From the NCBI RefSeq assembly GCF_001424545.1, contig NZ_LMQL01000009.1, positions 186,001 to 250,000 of the forward strand: a DNA stretch of 64,000 bases, given 5' to 3'. Below, one piece after another: positions 34,872-43,350 of the stretch. This DNA comes from Ramlibacter sp. Leaf400 (GTDB taxonomy: Bacteria; Pseudomonadota; Gammaproteobacteria; Burkholderiales; Burkholderiaceae_C). The notes beneath the pieces are model-generated. The model made no database searches. It saw only the letters and a list, made by a program, of their open reading frames with translations, and was not told the origin of the DNA. Made by a program: the position numbers and the translations under genes. Every line of letters starts with the position of its first letter. Within the stretch, counting starts at the first letter, position 1.

Positions 34872-35087
34872 ATGGCCATCCAGCCCGGCGACATCGTTGA
34901 ACCGAGGTGTGGCGGCCCGCCGATGAAGGTGCGGTTCATTGCGAAGAAATTCGCCCTCTGCTCCTGGGTGGACTTGACTCGCGGCAGGCGTCGCGTCGAT
35001 CTGTTCCGCCTTGACGCTCTGCGGGTCCTGGACAGAGTTCCAGACCAGCCACTACGCGGCGACCGGCCGAGAGATGAGGAACTATAA
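34872..35087 (+). CDS. DUF2158 (YodC-like) small protein
   Basis: Small protein of 71 aa starting 9 bases after the kup stop. The pattern GDIVEPRCGGPPMKVRFI then ALCSWVD matches the DUF2158/YodC family (GD-V-L-SGGP-M-V, Cys-Trp). The function of the family is unknown. The C-terminal about 20 residues after the domain are charged. Close spacing suggests co-transcription with kup. Confidence 0.65.
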   Translation: MAIQPGDIVEPRCGGPPMKVRFIAKKFALCSWVDLTRGRRRVDLFRLDALRVLDRVPDQPLRGDRPRDEEL

Positions 35088-35111
35088 GAAGGGGCCCTGG
35101 TAGCAAAGCAG

Positions 35112-35135
35112 GGCTGCTCCTGGCCGAAAGCAGAC
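35112..35135. repeat. Dispersed palindromic repeat, copy 1
   Basis: GGCTGCTCCTGGCCGAAAGC followed by AGAC: an imperfect 24-base palindrome found three times in intergenic DNA of this window (also 41933 and 42714). This copy differs from copy 3 only at one base of the last four. It lies in the 198-base gap between the DUF2158 gene and the LysR gene. Confidence 0.65.
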
Positions 35136-35285
35136 AGTCCCTGTAGACCCAGAGCAGACACACGAGAGTGGCGCCCGACCAGGGCCCCTGTTTCGCTCAT
35201 CTTGCCCATCGGTCACTCTCTGCGCGATGCCTGCGCCCGGCTCCGATACGATGGCCCCCGCCCCATCACGGCCGCACCCCTTTCC

Positions 35286-36182
35286 ATGCAACTCAAATGG
35301 CTCGAAGACCTGCTCGCCCTGCAGGAAGCAGGCAGCATCGCCCGGGCCGCCCAGCGCCGCCACGTCACCCACCCCGCCTTCGGCCGCCGCCTGCGCGCCC
35401 TGGAGGCCTGGGCTGGCACGGCATTGATCGAGCGCGACGCGGCCACCCTGCAGTTCACCCCCGCCGGCGAAGCCATGCTCGACGCCGCGCGCGAAGCGAT
35501 TGCCGCGCTGGCTGCGGTGCGGCAAGGCGCACCGAAGGACGGCGAGGACGAGAGCGTGCACATCGTCACCGGGCGCACCCTCGCCCGCACGCTGATGGCG
35601 ACGTGGTACGCGCGCACGCAGCCCCTCTTCGGACCGCGCAAGCTGCAGGTGTCGACGATGGCCGTGCAAGACGCCATGGGCGTGCTCGAAGCGGGGAACG
35701 CGCAGTTCCTCCTGATCTACTACCACCGCATGCTGGTCACGCGGCTCGACCACCGGCGCTTCACGCACCTGCGCCTGGCCGACGAGATGCTGGTCCCCGT
35801 GAGCTGCGCCACGCCGGACGGGCGGCCCATGCATCCGCTGTCGCGGCGCAAGGCGACGCCCCGGATCTCGTACGCCGGCAGCCTGGCGATGGGCCGGCTG
35901 GTCCACGACCACCTGGGCAGCCACCCCCGCGCGCCCCTGCTCCACACTGCGCTCGAGGTCGACAGCGCCGATGCGGCACACGAATTCGTGCTGCGCGGCT
36001 TCGGCCTGGCTTGGCTGCCGCGCTCGATGGTCGCGGCCGACTGCCGCCAGGGCCGCATGGTCGAGCTCGGCGACAAGAGCCACGCCGTGCCTCTGGAGGT
36101 GCGGCTGTACCGCTCGCGTAACCCGCTCGGCCCGCTGGCCGAAGCGCTGTGGCAGGCCACGGTCGACGCCGGCGGCATCTGA
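35286..36182 (+). CDS. LysR family transcriptional regulator
   Basis: Regulator of 298 aa. The N-terminal winged helix begins MQLKWLEDLLALQEAGSIAR and has the recognition helix HPAFGRRLRALEAWAG, a HypT/YjiE-like variant with TH-PAFGRR in place of the common SQPAVS. The effector domain follows with GFGLAWLPRSMV near the end. The ATG at 35286 is the family-normal start; a longer frame adds 28 unlikely residues. It heads the Bug-aspartoacylase-asparaginase-acylase gene row on the same strand and is its likely regulator. Confidence 0.87.
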   Translation: MQLKWLEDLLALQEAGSIARAAQRRHVTHPAFGRRLRALEAWAGTALIERDAATLQFTPAGEAMLDAAREAIAALAAVRQGAPKDGEDESVHIVTGRTLARTLMATWYARTQPLFGPRKLQVSTMAVQDAMGVLEAGNAQFLLIYYHRMLVTRLDHRRFTHLRLADEMLVPVSCATPDGRPMHPLSRRKATPRISYAGSLAMGRLVHDHLGSHPRAPLLHTALEVDSADAAHEFVLRGFGLAWLPRSMVAADCRQGRMVELGDKSHAVPLEVRLYRSRNPLGPLAEALWQATVDAGGI

Positions 36183-36188
36183 TCCCTT

Positions 36189-36236
36189 CCGTGCCGAACC
36201 GGCACGGAGAGCGCTCCTTCCGTGCCGAACAGGCAC
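36189..36236. repeat. Tandem hairpin repeat (31-base period)
   Basis: CCTTCCGTGCCGAAC occurs at 36185 and again at 36216. The first copy folds as CCGTGCCG-AAC-CGGCACGG (36189-36207, perfect); the second as GTGCC-GAACA-GGCAC (36222-36236). They lie between the LysR stop and the Bug receptor gene. They could be a transcription attenuator or a protein-binding pair; no T-run is present. Confidence 0.5.
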
Positions 36237-36301
36237 TCCTGCGCTGCAGAGCCCCGGCATCATCGCGCTCGACTGCCACTCCTCCGAATCGAGTCTCGAG
36301 A

Positions 36302-37276
36302 ATGTTCAAGCTCCGCAGAGCCCTGCTCGCGCTCGGCGTCCTTTGCGCCTGCGCCCCTTCCGCCTTCGCCCAACCGGACGCCTTTCCCAGCCGCCCGGTC
36401 ACGATCGTCGTGGGCTACCCGCCCGGCGGTTCGACCGACCTCGTGGCCCGCGTGGTCGCCGAGGAGATGGCCAAGGTGCTCAAGGCCACGCTGGTGATCG
36501 AGAACCTGGGCGGCGCCGGCGGCGCGCTCGGCGCCCAGAAGGTGGTGAGCGCCAAACCGGATGGCTACACCCTGCTGGTGGGTGTGAACAACGAGATCGT
36601 GATCGCGGAGTCGATCAACAAGAACCTGAAATACAAGGGCGCGCGCGACCTCGAGCCGCTGGCGCTGCTGGCCGCGCAGCCCCTGGTGCTGGTGGCGTCG
36701 CCCAAGGCGGAAGTGCGCACCACCGCCGAGTTCGTGGACGCGGTGAAGAAGGCGCCCGGCAAGCACTCGTTCGGCAGCTCCGGCATCGGTACCTCGCTGC
36801 ACCTGCTGGGCGAGCTGGTCAAGGAGAAGGCCGGGCTCGACCTCCTGCATGTTCCGTACCGCGGCGTCGCCCCGCTCACGTCCGACCTGCTGGGCGGCAA
36901 CATCCATTTCGGGGTGTTCGTCATGTCCTCTGCGCTGCCGCACATCAAGGCGGGCAAGCTGGTGCCCCTCGGCATCAGCGAAGCCAGGCGCTCCAGCATC
37001 ACCCCCGAGATCCCGGCGCTGGCCGAGCACCCGGCCATGAAGGGCATCGATCTGAGCAGCTGGTTCATGCTCGCCGGACCGAAAGGCATGCCGAAGGAGG
37101 TGATCGCGAAGCTGCGCGCCGCGGCGCAGGAAGCCCTGAAAGCGCCGGCCGTGCGCCAGAAGCTGCAGGATGCGGGTGCCAGCGTTCCCGCGCCGGTGGC
37201 GGACCTGCCGAAGTTCATGGTGGAAGAGACCGGGAAGTTCCGCCGCATCGCCGACACCGCGAAGATCGAGCAGTGA
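36302..37276 (+). CDS. Bug family (TctC-like) substrate-binding protein
   Basis: Periplasmic receptor of 324 aa with signal peptide (residues 1-23, ending PSAFAQ). The Bug core reads RPVTIVVGYPPGGSTDLVAR, LVIENLGGAGGALGAQ and HVPYRGVAPLTSDLLGG. Several Bug receptors bind aspartate, glutamate or their amides, which would fit the neighbouring aspartoacylase-family enzyme and asparaginase; that is inference. Its stop overlaps the next start (TGATG), so the two are coupled. No TctAB genes are nearby. Confidence 0.92.
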   Translation: MFKLRRALLALGVLCACAPSAFAQPDAFPSRPVTIVVGYPPGGSTDLVARVVAEEMAKVLKATLVIENLGGAGGALGAQKVVSAKPDGYTLLVGVNNEIVIAESINKNLKYKGARDLEPLALLAAQPLVLVASPKAEVRTTAEFVDAVKKAPGKHSFGSSGIGTSLHLLGELVKEKAGLDLLHVPYRGVAPLTSDLLGGNIHFGVFVMSSALPHIKAGKLVPLGISEARRSSITPEIPALAEHPAMKGIDLSSWFMLAGPKGMPKEVIAKLRAAAQEALKAPAVRQKLQDAGASVPAPVADLPKFMVEETGKFRRIADTAKIEQ

Positions 37277-38250
37277 TGCGCGAACCTGAATTCCGACTGG
37301 CGCCGCCGGACCTGGGCCGCTGGCGCCAGGGCAACACCCGCACGGAAGGCGTGTGGCAATTCCAGTCTGCCGAGCCCGGCCCGCGCGTGACGATCACCGC
37401 GCTGATCCACGGCAACGAGCTGTGCGGCGCCTGGGCGGTGTCGCAGCTGTTGGCGGTGCTGGAAGGCGGCACGAAGCTGCGCCGCGGCCGGCTCACCCTG
37501 GCCCTGTGCAACCTGCGCGCCTTCGAGCGCTTCGATGCGGCCCAGCCGCATGCCTCTCGCTTCGTCGAGGAAGACCTCAACCGGCAGTGGAGCCCGGACC
37601 GGCTCGCCAGCGGCAGCAGCCTGGAACGCCGTCGGGCCGCCGAGCTGAAGCCCTGGCTGGAGGACGCGGACTTCCTGCTGGACCTGCACTCGATGCACGA
37701 GGAAGGCTCCGCGCTGCTGCTCACGGGCATGCAGCCGCGGCACGTCGACTTCGTGCGCGCACTGGGCGTGGCCGGCACCGTCATCGTCGACCCCGGCCAC
37801 GCCGAGGGCAGGCGCCTGCGCGACTTCGGCCCGTTCGGCAGCGATGCGGGCGATGCCCGCTCGGTGCTGATCGAGTGCGGCTACCACGGCGACCCCGACA
37901 GCCGCCTGGTGGCGCAGGACGCCGTGCACCGCCTGCTGGCGCTCACGGAAGTGATGGACGTGCAGGACCTGCCGCCGCAGTGGCGCCTCGACCGGCCGCC
38001 CGCGCAGTGGTCGCTGGAGGTCACCGACGCCATCGTGGCCGAGACCCTGGACTTCCGCTTCGCGTTCACGCCCACCGACCTGCAGGTGATCGAACGCAAG
38101 GGCACCGTGATTGGCCACGAACAAGGCCGCGAGATCGTCACGCCGTACGACGACTGCGTGCTCGTGATGCCCTCGCTGCGGCAGCTGCGTCCCGGCGTCA
38201 CCGTCGTGCGCCTGGCTCGCCGCCGTTCCATGAAGGCCGCGACCGCCTGA
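37276..38250 (+). CDS. Succinylglutamate desuccinylase/aspartoacylase family protein
   Basis: Zinc carboxypeptidase-like deacylase of 324 aa. Zinc ligands H45 and E48 are in LIHGNELCG and H138 in LLDLHSMHEEG; the substrate-binding Asn-Arg pair is in EEDLNRQWSP. Family members cleave N-succinylglutamate or N-acetylaspartate. The C-terminal domain (VIGHEQGREIVTPYDDCVLVMP) is typical. The start ATG overlaps the stop of the Bug receptor gene; the long upstream open frame is a shadow of that gene. With asparaginase next, it probably releases aspartate from an N-acyl precursor. Confidence 0.87.
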   Translation: MREPEFRLAPPDLGRWRQGNTRTEGVWQFQSAEPGPRVTITALIHGNELCGAWAVSQLLAVLEGGTKLRRGRLTLALCNLRAFERFDAAQPHASRFVEEDLNRQWSPDRLASGSSLERRRAAELKPWLEDADFLLDLHSMHEEGSALLLTGMQPRHVDFVRALGVAGTVIVDPGHAEGRRLRDFGPFGSDAGDARSVLIECGYHGDPDSRLVAQDAVHRLLALTEVMDVQDLPPQWRLDRPPAQWSLEVTDAIVAETLDFRFAFTPTDLQVIERKGTVIGHEQGREIVTPYDDCVLVMPSLRQLRPGVTVVRLARRRSMKAATA

Positions 38251-38288
38251 CGAATCTCCCCAGCTGTTCCCCGAAAGAGACCCGCCCC

Positions 38289-39317
38289 ATGCAACGCAAA
38301 CTCCTCGCCCTCCTGATCGGTGCCACCCTGTCCTTCCACGCTTCGGCGCAGGACAAGCCCGGCGTGACCATCTACGCCACCGGCGGCACCATCGCCGGCG
38401 CTTCCAAGTCCAACACCGACACCACCGGCTACCAGCCCGGCGCACTGGGCGTCGAGGTGCTGATCAACGCGGTTCCCGAGATGAAGGAAGTCGCCACCAT
38501 CAGCGGCGAGCAGATCGCCAACGTCGGCTCGTTCGACATGAACACCGAGGTGCTGCTGAAGCTGGCCAAGTCGATCAACAGGAAGCTGGCCGAGAACGGC
38601 ACCGCCGGCGTGGTGATCACGCACGGCACCGACACCACCGAGGAGACGGCTTTCTTCCTCGACCTGACCGTCGCCAGCCCCAAGCCCGTGGTCGTGGTGG
38701 GTGCGATGCGCCCGGCCACCGCGATCTCCGCCGACGGCCCGATGAACCTGCTGGAAGCCGTGACGCTGGCGGCCTCGCCCCAGGCCCGCAACCGCGGCGC
38801 GATGGTGGTGCTGAACGACCGCATCGCCTCGGGCTTCTACATCACCAAGACCAACTCGCTGATGATCGACACCTTCAAGTCGGCCGAGCAGGGTTACCTG
38901 GGTGCCTTCGTGGGCGGCGCGCCGAAGTTCTACTTCGAACCCGCGCGGCCGGTCGGCAAGCCGGCGTTCGACGTCACCCGTCTCGACAAGCTGCCCAAGG
39001 TCGCCGTGCTCTACACGCACCAGGAGTCCGACATCGACCTGCTGGACGCGGCCGTCAAGGGCGGCGCCAAGGGCCTCGTGATCGCGGGCGTCGGTAACGG
39101 CAACGTGCCCACCGCGGTCAAGGCGAAGATCAAGGAACTGTCCGCCGCCGGCATCCCGGTGGTGATCTCCACGCGCACCGGTTCGGGCTACGTCACGGCC
39201 AAGACCGACGGCATCGGCGCCGGCATCTACAACCCGCAGAAGGCGCGTATCCTGCTGCAGCTGGCGCTGGCGCAGGGCGCCGACCTGGCGCGCATCCGCG
39301 GCTACTTCGGTTCCTGA
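38289..39317 (+). CDS. Periplasmic L-asparaginase, type II
   Basis: Amidohydrolase of 342 aa with signal peptide (residues 1-20, ending FHASAQ). The two threonine motifs TGGTIAG and THGTDTTEETAFFLDLT carry the catalytic residues, and later GAMRPATAISADGPMNLLEAV and STRTGSGYV are standard. It hydrolyses L-asparagine (often also glutamine) to aspartate and ammonia in the periplasm. The length fits AnsB. It sits between the aspartoacylase-family gene and the penicillin-acylase-family gene. Confidence 0.92.
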   Translation: MQRKLLALLIGATLSFHASAQDKPGVTIYATGGTIAGASKSNTDTTGYQPGALGVEVLINAVPEMKEVATISGEQIANVGSFDMNTEVLLKLAKSINRKLAENGTAGVVITHGTDTTEETAFFLDLTVASPKPVVVVGAMRPATAISADGPMNLLEAVTLAASPQARNRGAMVVLNDRIASGFYITKTNSLMIDTFKSAEQGYLGAFVGGAPKFYFEPARPVGKPAFDVTRLDKLPKVAVLYTHQESDIDLLDAAVKGGAKGLVIAGVGNGNVPTAVKAKIKELSAAGIPVVISTRTGSGYVTAKTDGIGAGIYNPQKARILLQLALAQGADLARIRGYFGS

Positions 39318-39361
39318 TCCGAGCGTCCCGGCACGACCCATACCAACAACAGGAGACATCC

Positions 39362-41845
39362 GTGCAAGTTCGTCCCGCTGGTCTTCCATCCCTCCGCCCT
39401 TCGGGCCGCATGACACTGCTCGCCGCCTGCACGGCGCTGGTCGTGGCCGGCTGCGCCAGCACGGTGCCGGTCACTGCGCCGGCGCGCGCGGTGCCCGTCG
39501 CCGGCCTGGAGAAGCCCGCCGAGATCCTCATCGACCGCTGGGGCGTGCCGCACATCTACGCAGCCACACTGTACGACGCGTTCATCGCGCAGGGCTACGC
39601 CGCGGCGCGCGACCGCCTGTGGCAGATGGACACGTGGCGCAAGCGCGGCCTCGGCGAGATGGCCAGGGACTTCGGGCCGGGCTGGGTGGACAGCGACCGC
39701 GCCGCGCGATCGGTGCTGTTCCGCGGCGACATGTACCGCGAGTGGCTGGCCTACGGGTCCGATGCCAAGCGCGTCGCGGAAGCCTTCGTGGCGGGCGTGA
39801 ACGCCTTCGTCGCCGAGACCGAGGCCGACCCCGCCAAGCTGCCACTAGAGTTCCGCTTGCTGGGCTACAAGCCCTCGCGCTGGGCTGCGGAGGACACGGT
39901 GCGCATCCGCCACCATGGCCTGACGCTCAACTTCACGGGTGAGGTCGACCGGGCCGCCGCCTATTGCGCGGGACCGGACGGCATCCGCGCCGACGCGCTG
40001 CGGCGCGAGACCTCGCCGACGGTGGTCGCGAAGGTGCCGGAGGGGCTCGATCCCTGCGGGCTGCCGGCGGCCGAACTGAAACGCGCCTACGCGCTGGCCA
40101 CCGCCGCACCGCGCTTCACGCGCGAGAACACGCCGGTGGCCAGCAGGGTGTCGGTGCTGCCCGCGGATCCCGCGGCCCTGCAGACCGCGGAACAGCCTGA
40201 CGCCGACACGCTGGCCAGCTACGGCAGCAACAACTGGACGATCGCGCCGAAGCTGACCGCCACCGGCCGCCCGATCCTCGCCAACGATCCACACCGTGCC
40301 CATGGCGCGCCGAGCCTGCGCTACATCTCGCACATCTCGGCACCCGGCATGGACGTGATCGGCGCGGGCGAGCCGTTCCTGCCCGGGATCTCGATCGGCC
40401 ACAACGGCCGCATCGCGTTCGGCCTGACCCGCTTCTACATGGACCAGGAGGACCTGTACACGTACCAGGTGAACCCGGCCAATCCGCGCGAGTACCGCTA
40501 CCAGGGGCGCTGGGAGCCAATGACGCGCGTGCAGGAAAGCATCGCCGTCAAGGGCGAGGCGCAGCCGCGCGTGGTGGAGAACTGGTACACCCGCCACGGC
40601 CCCGTGCTGCACGGCGACGCGAAGTCCGCCTTCGCGCTGCGCGCCGCCTGGCTGGACCTCGGCATGGCGCCCTACTTCGGTTCCATGGACTACATGCGCG
40701 CGCAGAACTGGGACCAGTTCCGCGCGGCCATGAACCGATGGGGCGCGCCCGGCGAGAACCAGGTGTACGCGGACAGCACCGGCAACATCGGCTGGATCCC
40801 CGGCGGCCTGACGCCGATCCGCCCGAACTGGGATGGGCTGCTGCCCGTGCCGGGTGACGGCCGCTACGAGTGGACCGGCTACCGCAACGGCGATGAGCTG
40901 CCGTGGGAGTTCAATCCCGCGCGCGGCTACGTCGTCACGGCCAACGAGAACAACATCCCGCCGCAGCATCCGCTCTACCGCAATGGCGGCGTCGGCTATG
41001 AGTGGTCGGACCCGGCGCGCGCGCACCGCCTGCACGGCATCTTCCAGCAGCAGGTCGCGGCCGGCCGGCCGTTCACGCTGGAGGATTCTCAGCGGATGCA
41101 GACCGACGTGACGGCGGTTCCGGCGCAGCGCCTGCTCAAGCTGCTGGCGCCGCTGTCCTCGCCGGACGCCGACACCGCGCGCGCGCTGGCGCTGCTGCGT
41201 GGCTGGGACGGCCGCATGGCGCCCGACAGCGCGGCCGCGGCCCTGTACGAGGTGTGGTTCATGGAGGCGCTGCGTCCGGCGGTGGTGGGCACCCTGCCAG
41301 CGGCCGTGCAACGCGTCGCCGCCACCGAAACCAGCACCGAACGCGTGGTGCAGTTCCTGGAAACGCCGGCGGCCCCGCTGAGCGCGGCCCAGCGCGACGC
41401 CCTTCTGCTGGCCAGCCTGGGCAAGGGCTATGCGGCGGCGGCAAAGCGGCTGGGAAGCGACCCGGCCGCATGGCAGTGGGGCAAGCTGCACCGCGCCGTG
41501 TTCAACCATCCGCTGGCAGCGGCCGTGGACCCGGCGACGCGCGCGCGCCTGGTGGTGGGTGACTGGCCCCTGGGCGGCTCTCCCTCCACGCCGCTGGCCG
41601 CGAGCTACAACCCGGCCAACTACCAGCTGACCGCGGGCGCATCGTTCCGCATGGTTCTCGACGTCGGCCAGTGGGATGCCTCGCGCGTGGTCAACACCCC
41701 CGGCCAATCCGGCGATCCGGCCAGTCCGCACTACCGCGATCTCGCTCCCGTGTGGGCCGCGGGCCAATATTTCCCGCTCGTCTACAGTCGCCAGGCAGTC
41801 GAGCGCAACGCGACTCAGCGACTCCAGCTGCAGCCCGCGCGCTGA
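39362..41845 (+). CDS. Penicillin acylase family Ntn-hydrolase, lipoprotein
   Basis: Precursor of 827 aa. A lipobox VAGC (Cys31) predicts a lipoprotein. The alpha segment (EILIDRWGVPHIYA, QGYAAARDRLWQMD) is followed by a linker, and the beta chain should begin at Ser289 in YGSNNWTI, the autocatalytic nucleophile after Gly288. The later ENQVYADSTGNIGW segment is standard. Such enzymes cut N-acyl bonds of beta-lactams, acyl-homoserine lactones or N-acyl amino acids. GTG start at 39362 has AGGAGA in front. Its partners here suggest N-acylated Asn/Asp compounds; quorum-quenching is an alternative. Confidence 0.9.
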   Translation: MQVRPAGLPSLRPSGRMTLLAACTALVVAGCASTVPVTAPARAVPVAGLEKPAEILIDRWGVPHIYAATLYDAFIAQGYAAARDRLWQMDTWRKRGLGEMARDFGPGWVDSDRAARSVLFRGDMYREWLAYGSDAKRVAEAFVAGVNAFVAETEADPAKLPLEFRLLGYKPSRWAAEDTVRIRHHGLTLNFTGEVDRAAAYCAGPDGIRADALRRETSPTVVAKVPEGLDPCGLPAAELKRAYALATAAPRFTRENTPVASRVSVLPADPAALQTAEQPDADTLASYGSNNWTIAPKLTATGRPILANDPHRAHGAPSLRYISHISAPGMDVIGAGEPFLPGISIGHNGRIAFGLTRFYMDQEDLYTYQVNPANPREYRYQGRWEPMTRVQESIAVKGEAQPRVVENWYTRHGPVLHGDAKSAFALRAAWLDLGMAPYFGSMDYMRAQNWDQFRAAMNRWGAPGENQVYADSTGNIGWIPGGLTPIRPNWDGLLPVPGDGRYEWTGYRNGDELPWEFNPARGYVVTANENNIPPQHPLYRNGGVGYEWSDPARAHRLHGIFQQQVAAGRPFTLEDSQRMQTDVTAVPAQRLLKLLAPLSSPDADTARALALLRGWDGRMAPDSAAAALYEVWFMEALRPAVVGTLPAAVQRVAATETSTERVVQFLETPAAPLSAAQRDALLLASLGKGYAAAAKRLGSDPAAWQWGKLHRAVFNHPLAAAVDPATRARLVVGDWPLGGSPSTPLAASYNPANYQLTAGASFRMVLDVGQWDASRVVNTPGQSGDPASPHYRDLAPVWAAGQYFPLVYSRQAVERNATQRLQLQPAR

Positions 41846-41932
41846 AGAAGAGAGGGCCATCCTGCGGCCTGAGCAACACTCCGGCTGCCGCGCAGGCGGC
41901 CAGTGTGGGGCCGCTGAGAACGGGATGCAGAT

Positions 41933-41956
41933 GGCTGCTTCTGGCCGGAAGCAGCC
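41933..41956. repeat. Dispersed palindromic repeat, copy 2
   Basis: A near-perfect 24-base palindrome (GGCTGCT at the start, AGCAGC-type end, GGCC at the centre), differing from copy 3 at two bases. It lies in the 175-base gap after the acylase gene, which otherwise shows nothing coding. Confidence 0.65.
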
Positions 41957-42020
41957 CTCAGGCAGGGCCCGGAGAGCACGAGGGCGTGGCTGCGGCAGGT
42001 GCGTAAGATGCCGAGACAAC

Positions 42021-42629
42021 ATGAAGAAACTCGCTTGCATTGCCTTTGCCTTGCTTGTGTCGCAGGCGTCCATAGCCCAACTTGCCCCGGAGGAACTCAA
42101 GGGATACCAGAACCTGCTGCTCAGCGCCGCCAGGAACCCGCTGAGCGACTGTGCGGACGCTGGCATGGAGAAGCTTTACGTTTACCGCGTGTACCACCTG
42201 GGAAAGAAGACCGATGCCGACATTGAGCAGGCGCAGCTTGCGGGCGCGCAGGACGAGTCCTCACGCATCAATGTCCAGCGCGAGCTGAAGGTCTGGACGC
42301 AGACGCACCAGCCTCACGTGGTTGCGCAGGTGAAGTTCGACGTGTGCCTGCTGCAGGCGCGCGTCACGACGACCGACACCCAGCGCCGCTTGCACCGGCA
42401 GTGCTTCGACAACTCGCTGTTCGCCGTCGACGTGATGCGGGCCAAGGACAACAAGGAGCCGGCCGTGGAGGTCAAGGCCCGCATGGCGCGCGCCAAGCTG
42501 GCGCTCTCGCGCGACCAGGCGAACAGCTACATCGACGAGATGTTCGCCGCACCCGGCCGGAAAGAGGAACTCGGCCTGGCGCGGGAGCTGTTCTCGTCGT
42601 GCATTGATGCGAACAACGGGCGGTATTGA
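42021..42629 (+). CDS. Hypothetical exported protein
   Basis: Protein of 202 aa with a clear signal peptide (MKKLACIAFALLVSQASIAQ). The mature part is rich in charged helices and contains four Cys (SDCADAG, FDVCLLQ, RQCFDN, FSSCID), which could form two disulfides in the periplasm. I do not recognise the family. The ATG at 42021 was chosen for the signal peptide; the frame is open upstream but crosses the palindromic repeat. It lies between copies 2 and 3 of that repeat. Confidence 0.7.
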   Translation: MKKLACIAFALLVSQASIAQLAPEELKGYQNLLLSAARNPLSDCADAGMEKLYVYRVYHLGKKTDADIEQAQLAGAQDESSRINVQRELKVWTQTHQPHVVAQVKFDVCLLQARVTTTDTQRRLHRQCFDNSLFAVDVMRAKDNKEPAVEVKARMARAKLALSRDQANSYIDEMFAAPGRKEELGLARELFSSCIDANNGRY

Positions 42630-42713
42630 TCGGCGGGCGATGCCCGCGCTCAACGCATGCCGGCAAGCAGCCTGTTCTTGCATGCTTCGAACTCGCCATC
42701 CGAGAGTCCGTAT

Positions 42714-42737
42714 GGCTGCTCCTGGCCGAAAGCAGCC
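42714..42737. repeat. Dispersed palindromic repeat, copy 3
   Basis: Same 24-base element as copies 1 and 2, here starting GGCTGCTCCTGGCC and ending AGCAGCC, preceded by TAT as copy 2 is preceded by AT. It lies in the 214-base gap before the small membrane protein gene; the rest of that gap shows nothing else. Confidence 0.65.
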
Positions 42738-42843
42738 ACTCAGCACTGCTAGCGGCAAAGTCACCAGCAGAGGACACACTGCCGCTCTATTTCAACTACG
42801 CGACCCGAGTCGCCGGGCAACCCGCTCGGTTGGAACCACGCCC

Positions 42844-43257
42844 ATGCGCGAGATCCTCTCAAGTGCCTTCGTCGAGCGTGCAAGCCAACAGCTGCCCTGG
42901 TTCGCCGTGGTGCTGCTGGTTTCGGTGGCCATCACGTCCCTGGTTTCCCGCGAACGCCGCCGGCGGCTTGGCCTCACCAGGTTCCTGCTCGGCTACCTGT
43001 GCATCGCGGCCGTGCCGCTCTTCGGCGTGATCGTGCTGCGGTCGGCGCTGCGCGAGGGACTGGAACAAGCCGGCCACGGTTGGTGGGCCGCGTTGTGGCT
43101 CAGCCTGTTCTCGATGGTGACCTTCATCGTCGTGGCGCAGTGGGTCGTGCGCCGCATGCCGCCGACCCGCGGGTGGCTACGGGGCTATCGTCAGGCCGGT
43201 CGCGACATTTGGCGCAACCGGCTGGCACGCTGGTTCGGCATCCGGCCGCGCGATTGA
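42844..43257 (+). CDS. Hypothetical membrane protein
   Basis: Protein of 137 aa with three likely membrane spans (about residues 19-36, 44-64, 82-104) and a basic C-terminal tail (GYRQAGRDIWRNRLARWFGIRPRD). The ATG at 42844 begins MREILSSAFVERASQQ; a ribosome binding site is not evident. I do not recognise the family. It stands alone between the exported protein and the convergent hypothetical gene. Confidence 0.55.
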   Translation: MREILSSAFVERASQQLPWFAVVLLVSVAITSLVSRERRRRLGLTRFLLGYLCIAAVPLFGVIVLRSALREGLEQAGHGWWAALWLSLFSMVTFIVVAQWVVRRMPPTRGWLRGYRQAGRDIWRNRLARWFGIRPRD

Positions 43258-43350
43258 TGACGTTCCAAGCACCAACCGGCGAGTTGGCAAGGCGGGCACA
43301 GTACCAGCAGCTGCGGTACCGTCGCCGGAACAGCCGTCGTGCGGCTGTGG

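Noticed and set aside
41846..42020. Possible structured RNA between the acylase and exported-protein genes
   Set aside because: Apart from the 24-base palindrome copy no larger fold or conserved riboswitch core can be seen by eye.
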